Shown here in pieces: positions 26,333 through 35,377 of a stretch of 64,000 nucleotides of DNA; position 1 is the stretch's first letter, and each line of letters starts with the position of its first letter. Made by a program: the position numbers and the translations under genes. Under the pieces are notes generated by a model, which was not told where the DNA came from, did no database searches, and saw only the letters and a program-made list of their open reading frames with translations. The stretch comes from Mycolicibacterium lacusdiani (lineage in GTDB: Bacteria > Actinomycetota > Actinomycetes > Mycobacteriales > Mycobacteriaceae), in assembly GCF_021916785.1 (NCBI RefSeq), contig NZ_JAKCFC010000004.1, positions 100,881 through 164,880 of the forward strand, read 5' to 3'.

Positions 26333-28073
26333 ACCGGTTCCCCGGCGTCGGCTTCGCACTGGTGGAGAACACCACGGTGCGACGGCGCTGCGCCTTGGCG
26401 GCGTACATCGCGCGGTCGGCGACGCGGAGCAGCGTCGCGCCATCGCGATCGTCGGCGGCGCCGGTCTCGACGACTCCGACGCTCGCGCCCATCTGCACCG
26501 CGAAGCCGGCGACGACCACCGGCTCGGCGAGCATCGTCTGAATCCGCTCGGTCACCGCAGGCAGTTCGCCCGGTTGGAACGGCCCCACCAGCAGGACGAC
26601 GAACTCGTCGCCGGCGAATCGGCACACCACGTCGTCCTTGCGCACCGCGCCCCGCAGCCGTTGCGCTGCAGCCTGGATGACGGCGTCGCCGGCGTCGTGG
26701 CCCAGCGAGTCGTTGACACCCTTGAGGTCGTCGAGGTCGATGAACAACACGGCCGCCAACTCGCCGTGATCCCGTAGCCGTCGCACGCTGTCGAGCAGGT
26801 ACGCGCGATTGGGCAGGCCGGTGAGAGGATCGTGCAGCGCCTGATGGGCGAACCGCTCGGTTGCCGACCGGCTGGCCGAGATGTCCCGGAATGAGATGAG
26901 CACGGCCGAGCGGTCCCCCTCCTCGGGATTCAGCCGGCACGTGCTGATGGCCAGCCAGCGTGCTTGGCCGTCGGCGGCATTCATGTTGAGCGCCTCACCG
27001 GTGAAGGGCGTGCCGTCGCGCAGCGTCTGCAACACCGGCGGCTTGGAGAACGACCGGATCGGCGCACCGTCGGCGTCGTAGACGAGGTACTCCCAGTGCT
27101 CCGACCACACGCGCGTCAACTCGCGATAGCCCACCACGAGGTGGTCTGCAGTGACACCGAGTAGCCGCTTCACGGCGGGGTTCACCGAGAGAATGCGGCC
27201 GGTGTGGTCGAGTACCAGTACACCCTCGTCGAGTGAGGCCACCACCGTCTCGAAATGCTGCTCGGCACGCCGCAGAGCCGTCTGGTCCGTGCAGAGCAGA
27301 ACGTAGCCGTCGTCCATCGCCGCCGCCGAGACTCGCACGGTGAGCATGCGGCCGCCGACGTCGTAGTGCGTCATGGTCGCCACGCCGCCGAGGTCCATGA
27401 TCTTCTGCGGATCGAGTTCGGCGCCAACGGCTTCCGTCACCGGCCGCCGCATCACCTCGTCGGCCGAGCGGCGGTAGATCGTCTCGGCGGCCGGGTTCCA
27501 ACTCGTCACCTCGCCGTCCGCGGTCGTGGCGATGATCGCGTCGCTCACGTGCTGGACCAGCGCCGCCTGGTAGCGCAGCGCCGCCTCGACTGCCTTCTGC
27601 GCCGACACGTCGCGAAAGATCACCTGATAGGCGGGCTCACCGCTCCATACCGTCAGCACCGACACCGCTTCGACGTCGAGGCGGGTCCCGTCGAAGCGCA
27701 GCATCGTCGCCTCGGACGGTTCCGAGATATCGCCCTGGCGACGCAGGCCGGCGATGCGCGACAGCATCGCGGGAACCGATTCGGGATTGACGAACGCCGT
27801 GATCATGTGGCCGATCATCTGGTCCGCGGAATCCGCTCGCATCCACCGCAAGCCGGCCTTGTTGACGTAGACCAAGCGACCGTGCTGATGCACGCAAATC
27901 GCATCCGGGCTGTGTTCGAGCAGCCGTCGGTACCGCTCGTCGGCGGACTCGTTACCGGCTAGGGACAGCTCCGCGGGAGAGTCATCGGTAGCGCTGACGT
28001 CTGCCGCGGCGTCAATCTCGTCATCCCCCAGTGTCACGAACATCCTCGGCGATTTCTGCGTTGCGTCTGACAA
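26322..28073 (-). CDS. PAS-PAS-PAS-GGDEF diguanylate cyclase
   Basis: 583-residue cytosolic sensor. Three PAS domains are seen at about 45-160 (SPDAICVHQHGRLVYVNKAG), 170-280 (VSDAIIATTADGEVTSWNPAAETIY) and 285-405 (LDEGVLVLDHTGRILSVNPAV), then the GGDEF domain at 412-570. The signature is AGDEF (FAGDEFVVLL), a variant that keeps the key D-E, and an inhibitory site RxxD (RKDD) lies five residues before it. Likely makes c-di-GMP in response to a ligand or redox state. No transmembrane segment. Confidence 0.85.
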   Translation of the reverse strand: MSDATQKSPRMFVTLGDDEIDAAADVSATDDSPAELSLAGNESADERYRRLLEHSPDAICVHQHGRLVYVNKAGLRWMRADSADQMIGHMITAFVNPESVPAMLSRIAGLRRQGDISEPSEATMLRFDGTRLDVEAVSVLTVWSGEPAYQVIFRDVSAQKAVEAALRYQAALVQHVSDAIIATTADGEVTSWNPAAETIYRRSADEVMRRPVTEAVGAELDPQKIMDLGGVATMTHYDVGGRMLTVRVSAAAMDDGYVLLCTDQTALRRAEQHFETVVASLDEGVLVLDHTGRILSVNPAVKRLLGVTADHLVVGYRELTRVWSEHWEYLVYDADGAPIRSFSKPPVLQTLRDGTPFTGEALNMNAADGQARWLAISTCRLNPEEGDRSAVLISFRDISASRSATERFAHQALHDPLTGLPNRAYLLDSVRRLRDHGELAAVLFIDLDDLKGVNDSLGHDAGDAVIQAAAQRLRGAVRKDDVVCRFAGDEFVVLLVGPFQPGELPAVTERIQTMLAEPVVVAGFAVQMGASVGVVETGAADDRDGATLLRVADRAMYAAKAQRRRTVVFSTSAKPTPGNRFSR

Positions 28074-28210
28074 TCCAAGGTAACACCGAATTCTGGGCCC
28101 TTCCTGCGCAAATTCGATTCACCTGACTGGTCAATAAGCCCTCGGTGACGGTTAATCGAAGGCAGGCGGGCCCAACCCTGGGCTCGACCAATCGGGAATG
28201 GGGAAATCAC

Positions 28211-29386
28211 ATGCGTGCAATTCACAACGGCACCAACATCATCGGCGTCGGAGCGGTGACTGGCTACGGCTGGGGCGCCGGATTGCTGTGGGACGGATTG
28301 ATGAGCAGCAAGCCGGCCGCGGACCTGGTCGACGGCTACGGAGCCGACGGTGAAGCGGCCTGGCTGGCAAAGGTGCCCGTGGGCGGCGACGCCCGCGACG
28401 GAGCGAGCCGCTCGGCGCGAGCCATGCGGTTCGCCGCCCGCGAGGCCATCACCGACGCCGGGGAGCGCGGCTGGACGCCGGGCCGCCGGGTCGGCCTGCT
28501 CCACGCCGTCGTGCTGCCCGAGATCGAGGAGTGGCGGCAGTTCTACCTCGCCGACGGCGGCCAGCGGAAGGTGCGCGACTACCTGGCGCTCATGCCGTCC
28601 ACGCCGGTGTCGATGCTGATGCAGGAGTTCGGCTTTCACGGTCCGGCGATGAACGTGTCGGCGATGTGCGCGTCGGGCAACGCCGGACTGATCACCGCGA
28701 AGATGTGGCTCGACACCGGTCTGGTCGACGACGTCGTCTTCGTCGCCACCGACCTGTCGCTCACCCCGGAGAACGTCGAGCACTTCGTCAAGCTCGGCGT
28801 CGCGGTGATCGACGCCGAGCCGCTCGACGCGTGCCGGCCGTTCCAGCAGGGCAGCCGGGGGTTCGCCGTGGGCGAGGCGTCGGTCGCGTTCGTCCTGTCC
28901 GGCAAGGGCGTCGTTCCGTATGCCGAACTCCTCGGCGGGTCGATGACGCACGACGCGTTCCACGTGACGTCGGTCGACCCGGCGCGCACGCTGGTCGACG
29001 AGTGCGTGCGGGAGGCTCTGGACGCATCCGGGGTCACACCGGCCGACATCCGGTACGTCAACGCCCACGGACCCGGCACCCAGCAATGTGACACCGCCGA
29101 AGCAGGCGTGGTCGACGAGGTCCTGCGCGGCCGGCCACAGATGTTCTCGATCAAGCCGCTGGCCGGGCACTGCCAGGGCGCGGCCGCGGCCGTCGAGGTC
29201 GCCGCGAGCGCACTCGGCTACGAGTACGGCGTGATTCCCGCGCCGCCCTCGGTGGCGCCGGGCCACGCGCGCCTGCTCGACGGCCCGACGCCGATCTCGG
29301 GCGGCCTGACGCTCAAGACGTCGCTGGGCATGGGCGGGCAGAACTCGGCCGTGGTGCTGGCACCTCCAGGCGTCCGGGCGGCGTGA
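28211..29386 (+). CDS. Stand-alone beta-ketoacyl synthase
   Basis: 391-residue thiolase-fold condensing enzyme. Catalytic Cys in SAMCASGNAG, and two His in NAHGPGTQQCDTAE and KPLAGHCQGAAA, so the C-H-H triad of KS enzymes is complete. ATG 28211 begins MRAIHNGTNIIGVGAV, the normal KS start, with a GGGG-rich ribosome site. It is not part of a large synthase. Next to a fused MaoC protein 185 bp downstream, so it may elongate a special fatty acyl chain (inference). Confidence 0.85.
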   Translation: MRAIHNGTNIIGVGAVTGYGWGAGLLWDGLMSSKPAADLVDGYGADGEAAWLAKVPVGGDARDGASRSARAMRFAAREAITDAGERGWTPGRRVGLLHAVVLPEIEEWRQFYLADGGQRKVRDYLALMPSTPVSMLMQEFGFHGPAMNVSAMCASGNAGLITAKMWLDTGLVDDVVFVATDLSLTPENVEHFVKLGVAVIDAEPLDACRPFQQGSRGFAVGEASVAFVLSGKGVVPYAELLGGSMTHDAFHVTSVDPARTLVDECVREALDASGVTPADIRYVNAHGPGTQQCDTAEAGVVDEVLRGRPQMFSIKPLAGHCQGAAAAVEVAASALGYEYGVIPAPPSVAPGHARLLDGPTPISGGLTLKTSLGMGGQNSAVVLAPPGVRAA

Positions 29387-29570
29387 CGTGGACGGGGTCG
29401 TCGTCGGTCGGTCTCGGCGGTGGTGCGACCATCGAGCACGGCCGACGACGCTCCGCTCGCCGTGGCGGACGGGCGGACCGCCCGTAGCGGTCTGCGTCCG
29501 TACGTGGTCTTCGCGTTAGTGTGCCTTGGCCGGCCCAGGCGTCCGATCAGATGGAAGAGTTGAACGATCC

Positions 29571-30596
29571 ATGACTGCAGCAGCTGAACCGTTGGCACTC
29601 GAAGCGCGGGTCGGACACTGGTACCAGATGGCCGACACCTACGTCGTCGGGCGCGAGAAGATCCGCGAGTACGCCCGCGCCGTGCAGGACTACCACCCTG
29701 CGCACTGGGACGTCGCGGCCGCCGCGGAGCTGGGTTATTCGGACCTGGTGGCACCGCTGACGTTCACCTCGACCCCGGGCATGACCTGCAATCGCCGCAT
29801 GTTCGAACAGGTCGTCGTCGGCTACGACACCTACATGCAGACCGAAGAGGTCTTCGAGCAGCACCGCCCGATCGTGGCGGGCGACGAACTGCGGATCGAC
29901 GTCGAGCTGACCTCGGTGCGCAGGATCGCGGGCAGGGACCTCATCACCGTCACGAACACGTTCACCGACACAGCAGGCGAGCGGGTACACACCCTGCACA
30001 CGACGGTCGTCGGCGTGACGGCCGATGACCTCAACCCCGAGATCAAGACCGCGGTGCAGAACGCGATGATGCACGACGTCGACATCTTCGGCGTCGGCGA
30101 AGAGGAGTACCACAAGACGGAGCGTCCCGACGGGGACGTTCGGCTCTCCGACGGCGTCTTCAGCCGTACGCCGGGCACGCCGTCGTTCGATGACGTGAAG
30201 GTCGGCGACGAACTGCCCGCGCGCCACGCCAAGTTGTCGCGCGGCGACCTGGTGAACTACTCCGGCGTGGCCGGTGACGCGAACCCGATCCACTGGGACG
30301 AGAGCATCGCCAAGCTGGCCGGCCTGCCCGACGTCATCGCCCACGGCATGCTCACCATGGGACTCGGCGCGGGTTTCGCGTCGTCGTGGTCCGGCGATCC
30401 GGGCGCGGTCAGCCGCTACGCGATCCGACTGTCGGCACCTGCGATCGTCTCGGCCACCGAGGGCGCGGACATCGAATTCAGCGGCAAGGTCAAGTCGCTC
30501 GATCCCGAGACCCGCACCGGTGTCGTCATCGTTGGCGCGAAGTCGGCGGGCCGCAAGATCTTCGGGCTGGCGACGCTGGACGTGCGCTTCCGCTGA
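29571..30596 (+). CDS. Fused double-hotdog (HadA/HadB-like) dehydratase
   Basis: 341 residues with two hotdog halves. Residues 1-170 are like the FAS1_DH/HadA half; residues 195-330 are a MaoC-type half with the hydratase motif GDANPIHWDESIAKLAGLPDVIAHG (represented by D-x-N-P-I-H ... I-A-H-G). The two halves are separate proteins in the HadAB system of FAS-II; fused forms such as HtdX- or Rv0216-like proteins are known. Probably a 3-hydroxyacyl-thioester dehydratase partnering the upstream ketosynthase. Confidence 0.85.
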   Translation: MTAAAEPLALEARVGHWYQMADTYVVGREKIREYARAVQDYHPAHWDVAAAAELGYSDLVAPLTFTSTPGMTCNRRMFEQVVVGYDTYMQTEEVFEQHRPIVAGDELRIDVELTSVRRIAGRDLITVTNTFTDTAGERVHTLHTTVVGVTADDLNPEIKTAVQNAMMHDVDIFGVGEEEYHKTERPDGDVRLSDGVFSRTPGTPSFDDVKVGDELPARHAKLSRGDLVNYSGVAGDANPIHWDESIAKLAGLPDVIAHGMLTMGLGAGFASSWSGDPGAVSRYAIRLSAPAIVSATEGADIEFSGKVKSLDPETRTGVVIVGAKSAGRKIFGLATLDVRFR

Positions 30597-30606
30597 CGCT
30601 CGGCCG

Positions 30607-31329
30607 TCACTGGGCCGACGGGGCGTCCTCGACGACCGCCGAGGTGGCCTCGTCGATGATCGCGCGCATCGCCTGCTCGGCCTGCTTCTCCTCGCCCATT
30701 CTGATGGCACGGGCAACCTCGTCGTGCAACGCGATCGCCGCGATGTTCGGCCGTTCCGGCATCATCCCGTGATGCGTTCGGCCACTGAGCAATTCGGCCA
30801 CCACACCGTTCAGTGCCCGGAACATCTCGTTCCCGCTGGCCTCCAGCAGCGCGCGATGAAACGCCCTGTCGGCCACCAGATACGCGTCGAGATCACCCGA
30901 CCGGCCGGTGACCACCATGTCGGACACGGCGGCGGCCATGATGCGGCACTGGTGTGGATCGGCACGCCGCGCTGCCAATGCCGCCGCGGCCGGCTCGAAC
31001 CCGAGGCGTAGTTCGGACAGCGAGACGAGCAGGGCGACGCGGTCGCCGACGTCGAGTCGCCACCGGATCAACATCGGGTCGAAGACGTTCCACTTCGACG
31101 CAGGCTGGACCGTGATGCCGACCCGGCGTCGCGACTCGACCATGCCCATGGACTCCAGGACGCGGATCGCCTCCCGCGCGACGCTGCGTGACACTCCCTG
31201 GTCGGCACTGACCCCCTCCAGGGTGAGAACGCATCCGGCGGGGTACCGGCCGGACACGATGGCCGTGCCCAAGGCAGTAACGACGCTGCCGTGCAGTGCG
31301 CCACCATTGGGCCGGTCGACCATCTTCAA
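30607..31329 (-). CDS. gntR: GntR-family (FCD) regulator of gluconate genes
   Basis: 240-residue repressor of the FadR/FCD subfamily. Winged helix at about 10-80 (GVSRSVAREAIRVLESMGMVESRRRVGITVQP) and a helical FCD ligand-binding domain with Asp and two His positions (AFHRALLEASGN; IALHDEVARAI). Divergent from gntK-gntP with a perfect TNGT-N3-ACNA operator between. Most likely a gluconate- or 6-phosphogluconate-responsive repressor. Two in-frame ATGs (31329, 31323) are possible. Confidence 0.88.
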   Translation of the reverse strand: MKMVDRPNGGALHGSVVTALGTAIVSGRYPAGCVLTLEGVSADQGVSRSVAREAIRVLESMGMVESRRRVGITVQPASKWNVFDPMLIRWRLDVGDRVALLVSLSELRLGFEPAAAALAARRADPHQCRIMAAAVSDMVVTGRSGDLDAYLVADRAFHRALLEASGNEMFRALNGVVAELLSGRTHHGMMPERPNIAAIALHDEVARAIRMGEEKQAEQAMRAIIDEATSAVVEDAPSAQ

Positions 31330-31386
31330 ATGATGTCAGAGAGTCGCATCGGGCGGTAGAGATCGCATCTTTGCGTCCACCCCTTG

Positions 31387-31403
31387 CAATCGTATGACGA
31401 TTG
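31387..31403. promoter_or_regulatory. GntR/FadR-type operator
   Basis: CAATCGT-ATG-ACGATTG, perfect 7+7 palindrome. The core TCGTATGACGA fits the FadR-subfamily consensus TNGT-N3-ACNA exactly. It lies 58 bp from the gntR start and 41 bp from gntK, between the two divergent genes. Confidence 0.75.
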
Positions 31404-31443
31404 TTGGAAGCTGTGTGATGTCGCACACAGGAAGGTGGAGGGC

Positions 31444-31956
31444 ATGGCCACACCGATCGTCGTCATGGGGGTCTCCGGGTCGGGCAAGTCGACCGTTGGG
31501 GCCGCACTGGCGCAACGGCTGCGAGTCCCGTTCGCCGACGCCGACGACTTCCACCCGCCGGCCAACATCGCGAAGATGACGGCAGGCCATCCGCTCGACG
31601 ACGACGACCGCCTTCCCTGGCTCGATTCAATCGGGGAGTGGCTGGCGGCGCACGGCGACGGTGGCGTGATGAGCTGCTCGGCCCTCAAACGCAAGTACCG
31701 GGACCAGTTGCGCGGGCATTGCCCGGCAATCGAGTTCCTGCATCTCGAGGGCACGCTCGAGACCATCGGCAGGCGGCAGGCCAGCCGACCCGGACACTTC
31801 ATGCCCGCAGCGCTACTGGCCTCGCAGTTCGCGACGCTCGAGCCCCTCGAACCCGATGAGCGCGGCGTCAGGATCGACGTCGACCAGAGCATCGACACGA
31901 TCATCGAAACGTACGTAACCACAACGGATTCACGCTCAACTGAGGAGGACCAATGA
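31444..31956 (+). CDS. gntK: Gluconokinase
   Basis: 170-residue kinase that phosphorylates gluconate to 6-phosphogluconate for the pentose phosphate pathway. P-loop GVSGSGKST at 9-17; GntK motifs ADDFHPPANIAKM, PLDDDDRLPWL and CSALKRKYRD follow. Start ATG 31444 has GGTGGAG upstream. Next to gntP, so uptake and activation of gluconate are encoded together. Confidence 0.93.
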   Translation: MATPIVVMGVSGSGKSTVGAALAQRLRVPFADADDFHPPANIAKMTAGHPLDDDDRLPWLDSIGEWLAAHGDGGVMSCSALKRKYRDQLRGHCPAIEFLHLEGTLETIGRRQASRPGHFMPAALLASQFATLEPLEPDERGVRIDVDQSIDTIIETYVTTTDSRSTEEDQ

Positions 31957-31992
31957 TTCGGGGCATTGAGATCGACGTGATTGGGGGGTCTC

Positions 31993-33471
31993 GTGGAGGC
32001 CATTGATCCGGCGTACGGAACTGCGACGCTGCTGCTGATCGCGGCGGGCGCGGTCGCCCTACTGCTGTTCCTCATCATCAAGGTGAAGCTGCACGCCTTC
32101 CTGGCACTCGTGCTGGTCAGCCTCCTGACGGCACTGGCTGCTGGCATCCCCGTCGCCGACGTCCCTAGCGCGCTGTCCTACGGGTTCTCCAACACGCTCG
32201 GCTCGGTGGCCCTGCTCGTCGGCTTCGGCGTGATGATCGGTCGCCTACTCGAAATCACCGGTGGCGCGCAGGTTCTCGCCGACACCCTGATTGGTCGGTT
32301 CGGCGAGAAGCGGGCACCGCTGGCGCTAGGCGTGGCCGCGCTGCTGTTCGGCTTCCCGATCTTCTTCGACGCCGGTCTCGTCGTCTTCCTGCCGATCATC
32401 ATGACGGTGGCCCGGCGCTTCGGCGGCTCGATCCTGTTGTACGCGTTCCCCGCCGCAGGAGCCTTCGCCGCCATGCACGCGCTGGTTCCTCCGCACCCGG
32501 GTCCGGTGGCCGCAGCCGAGCTGCTCGGCGCCAACATCGGCCTCACCCTGGTCATCGGCGTTCCGGTGGCCATCGTGTCCTGGTACGTCGGCGCGTTCCT
32601 GGTGTCCCAGTTCATCGGTCGGCGCATCCACGTCGACATCCCCACCTCGCTGTTCGGTGAGATCAACGGAGGCCGCGACGCCGACGCGGGCGATGGCGTC
32701 GACGGCGTGGATCGCGACGGTGGCGCCGGGGTGTCCGACACGGGCGGCGCAGCCGCGACCGGCACGGCACGCACGGCAACCCGCACGGCGCCTGCCTTCC
32801 CGACCGTGCTCGGCATCTTGATGCTGCCGTTCGTGTTGATCTCGTTCAACACCGTGCTGGACACCCTGATGACTGCGGGTGTCATCGAGGAGGGCGCCAC
32901 GTGGGCGGAGTACCTCAAGCTGCTCGGAACCACCTCGATCGCTCTGCTGATCACCGTGATCGTGGCGACACTGGTGTTGGGGTTGCGCGGTCGGTCGATG
33001 GCCGACGTGACCGACATCCTCGACAACGCCCTCGGCCCGATCTGCGCGATCATCCTGATCACCGGCGCCGGCGGGATGTTCGGTGGCGTGCTGCGGCTCA
33101 GCGGCATCGGAGATGCTCTCAGCGGCTCACTGTCGAACCTCGGCATCTCGCTGATCTTGCAGGCCTTCATCATCGCCACCCTGCTGCGCGTAGCGCAGGG
33201 CTCGGCCACCGTCGCCCTGACGACGACGGCCGGACTGCTCAGCGCCGCTGTGGCCGCTGCCAACCTGAGCAGCATCCAGCTCACGGCGCTGGTGATGGCG
33301 ATCGCCGCGGGTGCCACGGTGCTGTCGCACGTGAACGACTCGGGCTTCTGGTTGGTCAGCCGGTTCTTCGGCATGGACGTCAAGACGACGCTGAAGACGT
33401 GGACGGTCATGGAGACGACGCTCGGGCTCAGCGCGTTCGTGTTGGCTCTCGGGTTGTGGGCCATCGGCTGA
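31993..33471 (+). CDS. gntP: Gluconate:H+ symporter GntP
   Basis: About 492 residues with some 12-14 transmembrane helices; the GntP family pattern is present (FPIFFDAGLVVFLPIIMTVARR; MHALVPPHPGPVAAAELLG; VTHVNDSGFW-like SHVNDSGFWLVSRF). A Gly/Asp/Thr-rich cytoplasmic loop of about 50 residues (residues 225-275) is longer than usual. GTG 31993 preferred (GGGGGG just upstream); an in-frame TTG lies at 31981. Confidence 0.9.
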   Translation: MEAIDPAYGTATLLLIAAGAVALLLFLIIKVKLHAFLALVLVSLLTALAAGIPVADVPSALSYGFSNTLGSVALLVGFGVMIGRLLEITGGAQVLADTLIGRFGEKRAPLALGVAALLFGFPIFFDAGLVVFLPIIMTVARRFGGSILLYAFPAAGAFAAMHALVPPHPGPVAAAELLGANIGLTLVIGVPVAIVSWYVGAFLVSQFIGRRIHVDIPTSLFGEINGGRDADAGDGVDGVDRDGGAGVSDTGGAAATGTARTATRTAPAFPTVLGILMLPFVLISFNTVLDTLMTAGVIEEGATWAEYLKLLGTTSIALLITVIVATLVLGLRGRSMADVTDILDNALGPICAIILITGAGGMFGGVLRLSGIGDALSGSLSNLGISLILQAFIIATLLRVAQGSATVALTTTAGLLSAAVAAANLSSIQLTALVMAIAAGATVLSHVNDSGFWLVSRFFGMDVKTTLKTWTVMETTLGLSAFVLALGLWAIG

Positions 33472-33530
33472 CGAGGCGCACGTGGTCGACGCGGATCACC
33501 AGTCGCTCGTTGGGTCATCGCGCCCAGCGG

Positions 33531-33698
33531 TCACTGGTGGTCCGCGCAGACCGTCTTGTCATCGACGTTCCCGACCGGCTGACGTTCATCGCGCCGATTC
33601 AGGTAGCGGCAGACCAGCAATACGACGGTCGTCGGGCCGAACAACACCAGAACCGGAAGCAGATCCGAGAGGCATTCCGCCAAAGAACTCGAAGACAT
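33531..33698 (-). CDS. Small membrane protein, hypothetical
   Basis: 55 codons from ATG 33698 to TGA 33531, reading MSSSSLAECLSDLLPVLVLF... with a single hydrophobic helix (about residues 13-32: LLPVLVLFGPTTVVLLVC) then a charged tail RYLNRRDERQ. It is the only plausible gene in the 520-bp gap; no good ribosome-binding site is seen. Codon third positions are mostly G/C. A small single-pass membrane protein, or chance. Confidence 0.4.
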   Translation of the reverse strand: MSSSSLAECLSDLLPVLVLFGPTTVVLLVCRYLNRRDERQPVGNVDDKTVCADHQ

Positions 33699-33993
33699 GC
33701 ATCGATTGCACGCCGTTGCAGGTCGGCCGTCGACGGCCTTGACGGAATCCTTGCGGCCGAGTGTCCATCGTCACTCGTTGTCTGCAAGGTTTCCGTCACG
33801 ATGCGGAACTTCGTTGCAAGGAATCCGTCAGCACCTTGCGGCGCATACGCAGCACGCTGGCTCCGCCACTGGATATCCTTTGGTTTGGAGTTTGCCCAGT
33901 CGGGGCAGCCGAACACTCGTGGCGTCGATCGACGCTTGACGAAGCGAGCGGGGGCAACGTGCTCGACTACACATCGCGTGTGAGTAGACGCCC
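33699..33993. other. Gene-free gap before EAL gene
   Basis: About 295 bp with no supported coding frame. AT content is higher than in the genes (ATATCCTTTGGTTTGG near 33869-33884), so a promoter of the EAL gene may lie here, but I can not fix one. Confidence 0.3.
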
Positions 33994-35307
33994 ATGACGC
34001 GTGCCCCGGTCACCCCCTCGCGTGAGGACCTCGATGGTGCAGTAGCCGGCACCGGCCTCAGGGCGGTGTTCCAGCCCATCGTCTCCCTACCCGGGGGCCG
34101 AGTCGTCGGGTACGAGGCGTTGGCGCGTTGGCCTCACCTCGCCGGTGTGCCGCGTGAGGACGTCTTCACCTACGCCGTGCGGACGGGGCGGGCAGCCCTG
34201 CTGGAACGTCACTGCATCGAGGCAGCCATCGGTGGCGCGCGGGCCGCCGGTCTAGCGCCTGGTTCGACGCTCTTCATCAATTGCGAGGCGACTGCGCCAT
34301 TCCTCAGCCGATCCGACAGTGACGTCCTGGCGCGTGGCGCCGAGCGATTCCGGATCGTCTTCGAAGTCACCGAACGCAGCCTGCTCGCCCACCCGCCCGA
34401 CCTGCTGCGAAAGGTCGTCGCGCTCCGCGAGGAGGGCTTCGCCATCGCACTCGATGACGTGGGCGCCGACATGAACGCGCTCGCTCTGCTCGACGTGCTG
34501 GCGCCCGACGTCATCAAGCTCGACATGTCTCTCGTCCAGTCGCGACCTCACTACGAGCAGGCCCGCACGTGGGCAGCGGTGCTGGCCCATCACGAGCGCG
34601 CCGGCGCACGCGTGCTCGCGGAAGGCATCGAGACGGTCGAACACCTCGATCGTGCGCTCGCGTTGGGCGCAACCCTCGGACAGGGCTACCGCTTCGGGCA
34701 TCCCGCTCAGTTGGCGAGCGATGCGACGGCGGAGGCCCCGTCGCCTCCGATCCGAACCCAACACCCGTGCGTCGACTTCGGGTCGCCGTTCGACACGGTG
34801 GCGAGCCACCAGTCCACTCCTGGCGACTCGGCACCGATCGCGATACACCGGCACGACAAGGCCACCGTGGTGGCGCTGTCGCGGTACCTCGAGCAGCAGG
34901 CGTTGCAGGCCAGCGACCCTCCGATGGTCCTCACGGCGCTTCAGGAGGCGAAGTACTTCACGGGCGAGACCCGAACCCGGTACGAACGTCTCGCCATGCG
35001 GTCCCCGCTGGTCGCCGTCTTCGGCCGCGACGTCGCAGACCACCTCGGCTCCGGAATCCACGGCGTGCGCTTCGATCGCGATGACTCGTTGCAGGATCAG
35101 TGGATCGTCCTCGCGCTGGGGGCGAACATCGCGACGGCCCTGGTGTCGCGCGAGGTTCCGTCCCACAACGGCGCGGGCGATCGTGGCGAGCAATCCTTCG
35201 ACGTGACCTCGATCAACGACAGGACCCTGGTGACGGGGGTGGCACGCCAACTGCTGAGCCGGATGCTGACGCCGGCGCACCCGAATCACCGACGATTGGT
35301 CAACTGA
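33994..35307 (+). CDS. EAL-DICT c-di-GMP phosphodiesterase
   Basis: 437 residues: EAL domain (about 18-245) with YEALARW, FEVTERS, IALDDVG, IKLDMSLV, EGIET and GYRFG; most metal and catalytic acids are kept, with DDVG in place of DDFG and NCEA in place of NVS. The C-terminal part (about 275-420) has the DICT sensory fold (IAIHRHDKATVVALSRYLE ... FGRDVADHLG). Probably hydrolyses or senses c-di-GMP. The GGDEF enzyme 6 kb away would be the opposite activity. Confidence 0.82.
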   Translation: MTRAPVTPSREDLDGAVAGTGLRAVFQPIVSLPGGRVVGYEALARWPHLAGVPREDVFTYAVRTGRAALLERHCIEAAIGGARAAGLAPGSTLFINCEATAPFLSRSDSDVLARGAERFRIVFEVTERSLLAHPPDLLRKVVALREEGFAIALDDVGADMNALALLDVLAPDVIKLDMSLVQSRPHYEQARTWAAVLAHHERAGARVLAEGIETVEHLDRALALGATLGQGYRFGHPAQLASDATAEAPSPPIRTQHPCVDFGSPFDTVASHQSTPGDSAPIAIHRHDKATVVALSRYLEQQALQASDPPMVLTALQEAKYFTGETRTRYERLAMRSPLVAVFGRDVADHLGSGIHGVRFDRDDSLQDQWIVLALGANIATALVSREVPSHNGAGDRGEQSFDVTSINDRTLVTGVARQLLSRMLTPAHPNHRRLVN

Positions 35308-35377
35308 GCAATCCCGCGCCAGACGACTCCGACCGCGAAAGCGCTTGTCGGGCCGCTAACGACCTAGGCTCAGCGGC

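Noticed and set aside
31410..31430. TGTGTGATGTCGCACACA as a CRP site upstream of gntK.
   Set aside because: The spacing of GTG and CAC halves is 6 or 10, not 8 as in mycobacterial CRP sites; it may still be a palindrome of another kind.
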